The translations under genes and the position numbers were made by a program. Under the pieces are notes generated by a model that worked only from the letters and a program-made list of their open reading frames with translations, searched no databases and was not told the origin of the DNA. From Clostridium saccharobutylicum DSM 13864 (GTDB lineage: Bacteria > Bacillota > Clostridia > Clostridiales > Clostridiaceae), in the NCBI RefSeq assembly GCF_000473995.1, contig NC_022571.1:3255416-3319415 (forward strand): a DNA stretch of 64,000 bases, in the 5' to 3' direction. Each line of letters starts with the position of its first letter. The first letter of the stretch is position 1. Of the stretch, positions 35,577-42,670 are shown in pieces.

Positions 35577-36500
35577 TTATTTTATAATGCCTTTTTTCAG
35601 TAACTCGTTATAATCTTTAACACCATTATTAAGTAATAGTTCCCTTTCGTCATGTATTTCATAATTGCTATATTCTTTACTTATATTGTCAAATGATGTG
35701 TTTCCTGCTTTATCGTTGTCAACACATGCAGATATTAAACTAAGATTCTCATATTGTCTTAAATAAGTGCTTATTTTTTTAATTTTTGTACATCCTCCTA
35801 ATGATAGCAGTATTGTATTTTTTAATCCATTACCAAATAATTGATAATAACTCAATAAATCAGAACTCGCTTCAAACACCTTAATCTCTTTTATATTATT
35901 GTTATTTCCTATTACTATTGTAAATCCATAATTTTCATCTGAATTCTTAGCCACTCCACTAAATGATTTACTACTGCAAGTACCTTTTAACTCTCCACCA
36001 ACATTTCTTCCACTTTCATCCATATACTTAAAGACAATATTATTTTTTGAATCCTGAGCAATCTTATCTTGCTTTATTAGTTGATTCACTAAATCCTTAT
36101 CAATTCCTCGTGTCGTAGTTAGGTATGCAAATAATCTCTTCATATCGCTACCAATGTCAATTTTGAAATTACTACCAAGACTATTTTTCTTATTTTCATT
36201 GCTATAGCTTTCTTCAATACTATAAGAACCGATGTTACAATTCAATATATATGCTACAGCTTGTCTAAAATTTCCATTAGTTATATTATTTTGTACAAAT
36301 GTTATTATATTTCCTTTTTCATCTCTCGAATACCAGTGATACCATAAACAATCTCCTTTTTTATTTAGAACAAGAGAATCATGCTCAACACATTCATAAG
36401 AATTTCCATGTTTCCTAAAACTGAAACCTTCCCTTTCCAAAAATTCCTTAAAATCTTTACTTCTTGCCTCTTGTATTTGCGTATCAGTAAGTCTTGCCAT
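35577..36500 (-). CDS. Toprim primase-like protein (DUF3991 type)
   Basis: 307 residues. The N-terminal part (FKEFLEREGFSFRKHGNSYE, DCLWYHWYSRDEKGNIITFV) resembles the DUF3991/CHC2-like domain, with no obvious zinc cysteines. The C-terminal Toprim fold shows KVFEASSDLLSYY near 210 (the Glu) and LISACVDNDKAGNTSF near 255-270 (the D-x-D). Such proteins act as primases or relaxase-linked primases on plasmids and conjugative elements. A clear ribosome site precedes the ATG. The absence of a helicase domain in the same chain suggests it works with the RecD-like helicase nearby. Confidence 0.85.
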   Translation of the reverse strand: MARLTDTQIQEARSKDFKEFLEREGFSFRKHGNSYECVEHDSLVLNKKGDCLWYHWYSRDEKGNIITFVQNNITNGNFRQAVAYILNCNIGSYSIEESYSNENKKNSLGSNFKIDIGSDMKRLFAYLTTTRGIDKDLVNQLIKQDKIAQDSKNNIVFKYMDESGRNVGGELKGTCSSKSFSGVAKNSDENYGFTIVIGNNNNIKEIKVFEASSDLLSYYQLFGNGLKNTILLSLGGCTKIKKISTYLRQYENLSLISACVDNDKAGNTSFDNISKEYSNYEIHDERELLLNNGVKDYNELLKKGIIK

Positions 36501-37189
36501 ATTTAATTTCTCCTTTTATCTTTTGTATTTTCTATATTGTACAAAGATAATTGAGAGTATTAAACCCTAAAACGGTTCGAGCTTGTCTTACCAGTATTAG
36601 GAATTAAATATCTTTATCAAGAATTGTTGCAACTTCGTACAGCAATGCTTCAAAATGTTGTTGCATTTACACTCATTGCTATTTTATGTTTCAAAATTGA
36701 CAATCCTGGCTATGAATTCGTATAAACTATATTTTCTTGATAGCAAATTGTACCTGCTCCGTATTTCATGTAATATTAATTTTGTTTAATCCTGTTCCTA
36801 TTACCTGTATAATTATTTAATTCAACTCATTTTTTAATTTATGATTATTATTCCTAAAATATTTAGAACTTACTCCTATAATATATATATACTTGAACCT
36901 ATAACAATCACTTTTACAGTATGCCTTTGTTCGCAAGAACAAACAATTTTTATTTTCCATTTTATGTTAATTACTAATCAATAATTTTACTCTATATAGG
37001 ATTATGATTCGAGAGTAGTTGTGAATATTCTGAATATTTTATTTTTATACTCATATTTTGTATTTTTATACATAAAATATTCATTATTTTCCTAATATAA
37101 AAAAGCTACAATTCACTAATTACTATGTTACCTAAAACACATTAATTACCAAATCATAGCTTTTATTTCAATCCCTTTAGACGTTATAC
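36501..37189. other. 690-base gap without a clear gene
   Basis: No convincing gene. On the minus strand a 20-codon frame (MQQHFEALLYEVATILDKDI) near 36610-36670 is the only coding-looking stretch. A perfect hairpin TTTGTTC-GCAA-GAACAAA at 36926-36943 with a GCAA loop is followed on the plus strand by CAATTTTTATTTT, so it could end a plus-strand RNA. The rest is AT-rich. It could be the replication origin region but I see no iterons. Confidence 0.35.
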
Positions 37190-37423
37190 TTAATTTTTCA
37201 TACATTGCAAATGCGATATGCTAACTCCTGTAACTTCTGAAATAATATCATCTTCCAAAATTCCTATAAGCTGACAAGCAATTCTTACTTGCTCTGCCAT
37301 AATTGCAAAAACCACTTCTTCTTTGGCTTTCTCTTCCATCTCTCTTTTTAATATCTCATTCTGAATAAAAGCGTCAGTTTTAATCTTGCTCAATTCACCA
37401 TATAACATTTCTTCCATTCTCAT
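37190..37423 (-). CDS. Solitary Rpn-tail-like protein (77 aa)
   Basis: Opens MRMEEMLYGELSKIKTDAFI, with AGAGGTGG eight bases upstream. The end has RIACQLIGILEDDIISEVTG followed by VSISHLQCM, which resembles the C-terminal helix-turn-helix-like tail of Rpn nucleases seen also at 9113 and in the gene at 13537. The charged middle (EMEEKAKEEVVFAIM) looks coiled. Possibly a small DNA-binding regulator or a remnant. Confidence 0.55.
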   Translation of the reverse strand: MRMEEMLYGELSKIKTDAFIQNEILKREMEEKAKEEVVFAIMAEQVRIACQLIGILEDDIISEVTGVSISHLQCMKN

Positions 37424-37446
37424 TGCTTAATCCACCTCTCTATTAA

Positions 37447-37536
37447 TTACCTTTTATATTCATCTATAGCAAGTCCAGTTTCAATCCAAATCATTTCTAA
37501 CACATCCAATACTTTAATTTCTAATCTACTTGTCAT
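37447..37536 (-). CDS. Possible 29-residue peptide
   Basis: Frame from ATG at 37536 (MTSRLEIKVLDVLEMIWIET) to a stop at 37447. Composition is protein-like, but no good ribosome site precedes it. The gap of 313 bases between the genes at 37190 and 37737 otherwise holds nothing I can name. May be a relic. Confidence 0.2.
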   Translation of the reverse strand: MTSRLEIKVLDVLEMIWIETGLAIDEYKR

Positions 37537-37736
37537 ATGAAACCTACAAAATAGTATTTTATAATATTATTTTACATTAACAGAACGTAAGTTTCCATAA
37601 TTTTGACTATCTGCAACAAAAGATTTTATATTTATTATATTGCGACACTAAAACATGATAGAACCATTTAAAGCTTATCAAGTCATTGACTTCCTAATAT
37701 AATTAAAGTATAAATAATAATTTTAAGGAGATACAA

Positions 37737-38036
37737 ATGATGAATCACGCATTATATTTAATACAAGAGCAACTTGATAAAAAGTTCCTAAACTTAAATA
37801 TTGAAGACCTTGATAAGCATAAATACAATTTGCTTATCAGTGAAATTATCTATGTTATTAGCACAATTATCCCAATAAGTAATACTACGAATAATAACCT
37901 AACTACAGAGTTTACCCAAAACCATATATTAATCAATGTCATTGGCTTTATTAATACACTTGCCGATAATCTTTGCATATATTTAGAAATAGCAGATAAT
38001 ACAATTAAAAACATAGAATTCTCTATTCTTTGCTGA
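37737..38036 (+). CDS. Hypothetical protein (99 aa)
   Basis: Plus-strand gene with a good AAGGAG six bases before the first ATG (a second ATG follows at once and would be nine bases away). The product is helical: EQLDKKFLNLNIEDLDKHKY, then LLISEIIYVISTIIPIS, and a C-terminal LADNLCIYLEIADNTIKNI. No signal peptide or clear membrane helix. It ends six bases from the end of the convergent YyaC-like gene. Function unknown; one of only four plus-strand genes in the window. Confidence 0.65.
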   Translation: MMNHALYLIQEQLDKKFLNLNIEDLDKHKYNLLISEIIYVISTIIPISNTTNNNLTTEFTQNHILINVIGFINTLADNLCIYLEIADNTIKNIEFSILC

Positions 38037-38041
38037 GTTTT

Positions 38042-38602
38042 CTATATCTTTGTATCATTATTTCCTTTAGTTGCCATATAACTATTAAAAGCTTGTACAA
38101 ACGAACTCCTTATAACAAATGCAATGCACATTAAATAATCTAAAGTTATGGGTAGTTCCATTATCTTTTTACTTTTTCTTCTGTTTTCAATTACTACTTC
38201 CATAGAAAAATCGCCTATTGGATCATGTGATTTACCAACACCTAATCCTGGAACTATTGAATCCTTTCTAATATGTATACAACCTACATTATCGCCAAGA
38301 CATGCGTCAATACATATTATTTTATGGTCTGGTAAATTATTTGAAATTTCTCTAATCTTATCTTTTGCATTTAAAAAGTGAATTGGGTCTTCAAGCGTTC
38401 CAAATACATTCAATGGTATTTTAATATCTTTCAACAATGTTCCCAACAATGGTGCTAAGCAATCACACATATATTTACTTGAACCAATACAAACAACCAA
38501 TACCTTATCATTTTCAACTAATATATCTTTGATCTTGTCAGCTAAAATTCTTGAAGCCATTTCATCTTGGTAATGTACACCAACCAATAACACTAAGTTC
38601 AC
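38042..38602 (-). CDS. YyaC-like spore peptidase family protein
   Basis: 186 residues. VVCIGSSKYMCDCLAPLLG near 36-54, ICIDACLGDNVGCIHIRKD near 100-118 and VPGLGVGKSHDPIGDFSME after that follow the YyaC pattern. The family is related to germination protease Gpr and is made in sporulation. The open frame starts at a GTG close to AAAGGA; a GTG three codons later (38593) has a better distance and may be the true start. Such genes normally sit on the chromosome, so its presence here among mobile genes is notable. Confidence 0.82.
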   Translation of the reverse strand: MNLVLLVGVHYQDEMASRILADKIKDILVENDKVLVVCIGSSKYMCDCLAPLLGTLLKDIKIPLNVFGTLEDPIHFLNAKDKIREISNNLPDHKIICIDACLGDNVGCIHIRKDSIVPGLGVGKSHDPIGDFSMEVVIENRRKSKKIMELPITLDYLMCIAFVIRSSFVQAFNSYMATKGNNDTKI

Positions 38603-38683
38603 GTCCTTTCTTATTCTGCTTTCTGTAGCATTTTATTGTAACTAATTCTCGTTTTACCATAATTATAAATATCTAATGCAACT

Positions 38684-38797
38684 CTACTTATCTTTTTTTA
38701 CCAACTCAATCATCAAACATATAGTGTATATAGAGGTCACACTCATAATTAACACACCTGCTATTGCTAAAATAAAAACTCCTGTCGTTTCACTCAT
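38684..38797 (-). CDS. 37-residue single-helix membrane peptide
   Basis: From ATG at 38797 the frame gives MSETTGVFILAIAGVLIMSV, then a short hydrophobic run ending ELVKKDK. A single membrane helix with a basic tail is the layout of holin-like type I toxins and of small sporulation or stress peptides. AAGGA lies about 14 bases upstream, a loose distance. No antisense RNA promoter could be identified. Real but of uncertain class. Confidence 0.45.
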   Translation of the reverse strand: MSETTGVFILAIAGVLIMSVTSIYTICLMIELVKKDK

Positions 38798-38849
38798 TAC
38801 TAATCACTTATCCTTTCCTAAAATATTTACTATTGTCAACACAAAAATT

Positions 38850-38877
38850 AAGACACCCTAAAAATTTAGGATGTCTT
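38850..38877. terminator. Hairpin AAGACA...TGTCTT
   Basis: AAGACACCCTAAA pairs with TTTAGGATGTCTT with one mismatch, and TTTTC follows on the plus strand. It lies just upstream of the small membrane peptide, so it could be a terminator of an opposing RNA or part of its leader. The 250 bases between this and the Fic gene hold nothing else that I can name. Confidence 0.5.
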
Positions 38878-39132
38878 TTCAAAATTTATATTTAATTGTA
38901 TAACACAACAGTATTTATTCATTTAATCACCTTATTTATTTTTATTAATAATTAACAATATCTTGATTATATAAAGTATTGTAAAAATAGCCATTAATAT
39001 TTAACCATTTACTTAAAGCAGTATTTCTCTGCTCCTATGTTATTATTATACATTGTATATATAACAGTGGCAATAAAGATTTTCTATTCTAATACCTTTA
39101 CATAAAATCCCCAAAATACTACTACCCAAATT

Positions 39133-39888
39133 TTACTCTCCTAAAAAATCCTTTAACTTTTTCATCCTCACATTATAGTTTTTAAGCCATGTTTTGTATG
39201 ATTGAATACTTAAAAACTTCTCCATTTTTAAGTGTCCTTGTGCATTTCTGAATTGTTCTAATGCTTGATGATATTCTTCTATATCATGGTAAAATACGAT
39301 AATTGGAGGAAGATCATTCTTAATAAGTAAATAGTTAATTATCATTCCTGCTATACGCCTATTTCCAATACGAAAAGGATGGATTCTATGAAAACAGCAC
39401 ACAAAATAACTTACAGTTCTTAACGCATTATCTTCATTTATTTGTATAGCATTAATTTCATCTACTAAAACTCTTAGGCTCTCTTCAACGTTTAATTGGC
39501 ATACTTCTTCTCTATCATCTATCCCATCAATATATTGATTATTCCTAAGCTCTTCTGGCTTTTCACCGTCCATTAAAAGTTCTTCCCCAAAACAACCTTT
39601 CATTAAAATATAATGAAACTTTTTAATTAACTCTACTGATAGTTCTGAATTATTATCTTTAATCAATTTTGAAACAAAATCACAAAGTTCTTTATGATTT
39701 TTTATTTCTCTAATTGTTTTCTCACTCGTATTAATGTCTATTCCATTAAAAATATTTTCAACATCTCTTAACTTTGTTTCTTTGTTATTTATTTTATTAG
39801 ATGAATACGTAAACTTTTGAAAAAATCTATCTAATACATCTTTTTCTTTTGATTTTCTCCACTTTTTAACACACTCCTCATATATCAT
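39133..39888 (-). CDS. Fic-family protein with altered active site
   Basis: 251 residues with the Fic fold. The core motif reads H170-P-F-R-I-G-N-R-R178, where active AMP-transferases have HxFx(D/E)GNGR; so the acidic residue is Ile and a Gly is Arg. The N-terminal inhibitory helix normally has an S-N-x-I-E-G type motif and here reads SNKINN (29-35), with the Glu lost. The flap ELRNNQYIDG is present. Either a degenerate AMPylator, a protein with another activity (some Fic enzymes differ here) or an inactive relic. GGAGCT-type site before the ATG. Alone, with its own gap. Confidence 0.85.
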   Translation of the reverse strand: MIYEECVKKWRKSKEKDVLDRFFQKFTYSSNKINNKETKLRDVENIFNGIDINTSEKTIREIKNHKELCDFVSKLIKDNNSELSVELIKKFHYILMKGCFGEELLMDGEKPEELRNNQYIDGIDDREEVCQLNVEESLRVLVDEINAIQINEDNALRTVSYFVCCFHRIHPFRIGNRRIAGMIINYLLIKNDLPPIIVFYHDIEEYHQALEQFRNAQGHLKMEKFLSIQSYKTWLKNYNVRMKKLKDFLGE

Positions 39889-39958
39889 ACATAGCTCCTA
39901 CCCCCTATTATTCTATATACATAAATTATAGCATTTAATACATAAAATAAAGTCAATA

Positions 39959-39987
39959 AAAATGCACTCTATTTTAAAGTGCATTTT
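39959..39987 (-). terminator. Terminator of the DUF4268-like gene
   Basis: AAAATGCACT (39959-39968) and its complement AGTGCATTTT (39978-39987) form a 10-bp stem, with T residues following on the minus strand. It lies seven bases from the stop. Confidence 0.75.
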
Positions 39988-39993
39988 TATAAA

Positions 39994-40971
39994 TTATATT
40001 GCTTGTCTTATGTATTTATCCATAATACATATATATTGCTTGGTTATTCTTGCTAATCTTTTTATAAGCAAATCTTCTTCATACATAAAAGTATTGCCAA
40101 GATACCACCCAATTTTTTCGTGCTTACTATTCCATACTAAATGTACAAAATCAAGGCTTTCCTCTATATCTTCTTTACTTTCGGATAACAGCTTATAAAA
40201 TATATTTTTATAATCGTAGCCAAAACACACTTCAACTCCCATACTATTACTTTTATTAATTACAACTCTATATTCTATTCCACTGCTAATACCGCTCCCC
40301 ATTGAGATGTAATTACCATTTTCAACATCTTTATATTGATGTACATTAGGATTCATCCAAAAATCTTCTCTAAGCCTCTCTATAACTTTAATGAGCAAAT
40401 TCTGTTTTCTTGTATATTCTACATATCTATCTTTACCATGAAATGATATATTATCAGTATTACCAGAACACTTTATCTCATTTGAAAAGAAAAAAAGGTC
40501 TTCTATAGATTCTATTTGATTATATTTTTCCACCTGCTCTAATATACTTGCCTTATTTATATCTTCAAGTATCGGAATAACCGCTTCACCATTTAATCTT
40601 ATAATTTTAAGTTCTAAATTTCTACATGAATAATTTGAAGCTACTAATTTGAATAGTTCCTGTATATGCTTTTGATTAAACTCTGGTGCTATCCACACAA
40701 TTAAATTATCCATTTGAGGATTTATAACTCTTTCAATTATTGTTTTAACCTGCTCATAATGTATATCATCTGTTTTTTTCAATAATACTTCTATATAACA
40801 TTTCTTGCCATCATCAGATATTGCAGTAATATCTATCCGCCTTTTATCAAAATCTCTTTCCAACATTATACTACTAAGGTTTGTCCTTAAAATTTTGTTA
40901 AGCTTTTGAGGGTATAATTTGCAGTATAAATTTAGTATTAATTCCTTTTTTCGACTATTCCTTTGTCCCAT
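39994..40971 (-). CDS. DUF4268-like protein, possible PD-(D/E)XK fold
   Basis: 325 residues from the ATG at 40971 (GAGG eight bases upstream; an in-frame GTG at 40980 overlaps it). Near residues 45-70 the segment RRIDITAISDDGKKCYIEVL followed by LKK could be the D...E-x-K core of a PD-(D/E)XK nuclease. Later, NLIVWIAPEFNQKHIQELF fits the fold too. The C-terminal half (MNPNVHQYKDVENG... YRVVINKSNSMGVEVCFG) looks like DUF4268. This is a family from defence-rich regions; the nuclease role is inference. Terminator follows. Confidence 0.6.
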   Translation of the reverse strand: MGQRNSRKKELILNLYCKLYPQKLNKILRTNLSSIMLERDFDKRRIDITAISDDGKKCYIEVLLKKTDDIHYEQVKTIIERVINPQMDNLIVWIAPEFNQKHIQELFKLVASNYSCRNLELKIIRLNGEAVIPILEDINKASILEQVEKYNQIESIEDLFFFSNEIKCSGNTDNISFHGKDRYVEYTRKQNLLIKVIERLREDFWMNPNVHQYKDVENGNYISMGSGISSGIEYRVVINKSNSMGVEVCFGYDYKNIFYKLLSESKEDIEESLDFVHLVWNSKHEKIGWYLGNTFMYEEDLLIKRLARITKQYICIMDKYIRQAI

Positions 40972-40988
40972 TCTTATCACCTCTTAAA

Positions 40989-41030
40989 AAAGTTAGCATA
41001 AATATAAACTTTTACATCTATGCTAACTTT
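40989..41030 (-). terminator. Terminator of the first XRE gene
   Basis: AAAGTTAGCATA (40989-41000) and its perfect complement (41019-41030) form a 12-bp stem with a following TTTTTTAAG on the minus strand. It is 17 bases from the stop of the regulator. Confidence 0.8.
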
Positions 41031-41047
41031 AAAATTCAACTTTTCTA

Positions 41048-41473
41048 TTAATATTTGTCCTTAAACTTATCTATTTCGCTTAATAACCTCGCCTCTGACT
41101 CTCTTGTTTTACATAAAATATGCCTCTCTAATTCTTGCACAATTCTTTGTAACCCAAGTTTTATATGTATGTCACTATCTTTTTTAGCAAATATAAAATT
41201 ACCATGTACTATTAATTCATCCAATGTAAAAATTACTCCTGAAATATCGTCTACAAAACAATCTGGATAAATTTCTAATATTATACTTGCAGGCATTTTG
41301 AGACGTTTGGCCAACCTGGAAAAATAATCCATAGAAATATTGTCTCTGCTCTCTGTTTCAAGCCTGCAAACATAACCTGGGCTAATATTTACCTCCTTAC
41401 CCAAATCGTGCATACTTAAACCCTGATTTTCCCGCATTTCTTTTAATATAGAACCAAAACTCTTTCCTGACAT
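41048..41473 (-). CDS. XRE-family regulator (141 aa)
   Basis: Helix-turn-helix at about 9-65 (ILKEMRENQGLSMHDLGKEV, then VSPGYVCRLE-like NISPGYVCRLETES), then a linker with PASIILEIYPDCF and a C-terminal helical region (IVQELERHILCKTRESEARL) that may dimerise. It shares its layout with the neighbour at 41708: same length, same HTH position and same ending. So the two are probably paralogues from a duplication. Each has its own terminator, so they are expressed separately. Confidence 0.85.
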   Translation of the reverse strand: MSGKSFGSILKEMRENQGLSMHDLGKEVNISPGYVCRLETESRDNISMDYFSRLAKRLKMPASIILEIYPDCFVDDISGVIFTLDELIVHGNFIFAKKDSDIHIKLGLQRIVQELERHILCKTRESEARLLSEIDKFKDKY

Positions 41474-41633
41474 AATTTATCAACTTCCTTCCTTTGCAAA
41501 TTAGTTGCCATGCAACACCTTTATTAATTATTTTTAATAATATATTCTATAAAGTTTCATTCACTTTCACTACTTTCATTTAGTTGTAAATTATAATTTC
41601 CAATATTCATATTAATTTATTGGATTTAAAAAA

Positions 41634-41666
41634 ACTGCATTATGGTCATATTTCCATAAATGCAGT
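41634..41666 (-). terminator. Terminator of the second XRE gene
   Basis: ACTGCA(TTATGG) at 41634-41645 pairs with CCATAAATGCAGT (41653-41666) with a small bulge, and the minus strand ends with seven Ts. It closes the gene at 41708. Confidence 0.8.
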
Positions 41667-41707
41667 CTAAATTTAATTATATAAAAGTACCTAATCTAAA
41701 ATTAACA

Positions 41708-42157
41708 TTAAGTTAATTTTGACACTTCACATCTTAACTTATCAACTAATTCCAGTAAAGCTTTGTCATCTTCTCTACTTAAATCTTGCTTAATGCAATA
41801 CATTTCGAGCGATTTAATTACATCCCTAAGACTTAACTGTACTTCCATGGTTGCTACATTTTCAGCAAATGTATATGTATTATTTAATAACATTCCATCA
41901 ATATTGCTTATATATTCTTTCGGTTCTTTGCACTCCTCATTTACTAACAATTTTTCCATCGCTTTAATGTCGAGTTCCAGGGCAGTCGACAGCCTATTAA
42001 TTACGTATATTGTTGGGTTATTTCTCTGATTTTGCTCCAATCTGTAAAGATAAGATTTACTTACATTGGTGATATTAGATAATTCATCTAACGACATATT
42101 CTTTTGTATTCTAAGTTCTCTAATTACCTCACCAAATAATTTACCATATGTACTCAT
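41708..42157 (-). CDS. XRE-family regulator (149 aa), paralogue of 41048
   Basis: Helix-turn-helix at about 9-66 (VIRELRIQKNMSLDELSNIT, then VSKSYLYRLEQNQRNNPTIY). The C-terminal part (VATMEVQLSLRDVIKSLEMY, then DKALLELVDKLRCEV) corresponds to the second half of the neighbour at 41048. AGGAAGGATG precedes its start. Two adjacent but separately terminated regulators suggest divergence after duplication, perhaps one for this region and one for a different promoter. The target operators are not known. Confidence 0.85.
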   Translation of the reverse strand: MSTYGKLFGEVIRELRIQKNMSLDELSNITNVSKSYLYRLEQNQRNNPTIYVINRLSTALELDIKAMEKLLVNEECKEPKEYISNIDGMLLNNTYTFAENVATMEVQLSLRDVIKSLEMYCIKQDLSREDDKALLELVDKLRCEVSKLT

Positions 42158-42670
42158 TTTACATCATCCTTCCTGTTAATAAATTACTGCATTAAGCAGT
42201 TCCTACTTTATTTATTTGATAATGTATTATACTCAGTAGCTTTGTTTTCAATAAATATCACTTTTCTGTCAATTATAATTTCCAGATATAATAATAAATC
42301 CTCATAACAAGTGGGCGATTAGCCTACTCTCTGGTTAAGATACAAGTATTCTTTATAATAGTTCTTGTCAGAAAACCATCTTTTTGAAAATATGTTATCA
42401 AAAAGATTAAACAACAAAAAGACCTCTTACGAGGTCTCTTCTTACTATCTCCAATATTATCTATAACAGTATTTGCGTTGTCTATTGTATTATTTACAAA
42501 CAAATATAATCACTGTTATAATATTTCTATAAACTAACCTAAATAAATATTTCCTGTATCAATCAAATGTGTGTGTGAAATTCCTACAACCTTTGTGTCA
42601 TTTTCCTAACAGCTTTGGATGTATTGTCCATAGCTGTTTTATTTTATCCAAATTAAACTGATTTATATTT
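42158..42670. other. 513-base gap with several hairpins, candidate non-coding RNA region
   Basis: No gene seen. Hairpins: AGTGGGC / GCCTACT at 42310-42326, a perfect 10-bp ATCTTTTTGA dyad at 42378-42407, AGACCTC-TTAC-GAGGTCT at 42420-42437, and AACAGCT...AGCTGTT at 42608-42638. The third is followed by Ts on the minus strand and may end the helicase transcript. The last is followed by TTTATTTTAT on the plus strand, so it could end a plus-strand RNA. The structured-RNA reading is inference. Confidence 0.4.
42420..42437 (-). terminator. Terminator downstream of the helicase
   Basis: AGACCTC (42420-42426) and GAGGTCT (42431-42437) around TTAC, followed on the minus strand by TTTTTG. It lies 234 bases past the helicase stop, so the 3' untranslated region would be long. 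Confidence 0.6.

Noticed and set aside
38676..38861. Plus-strand 61-codon open frame
   Set aside because: It is the complement of the small membrane peptide at 38684-38797 on the minus strand, which has the better composition; no ribosome site on the plus strand.
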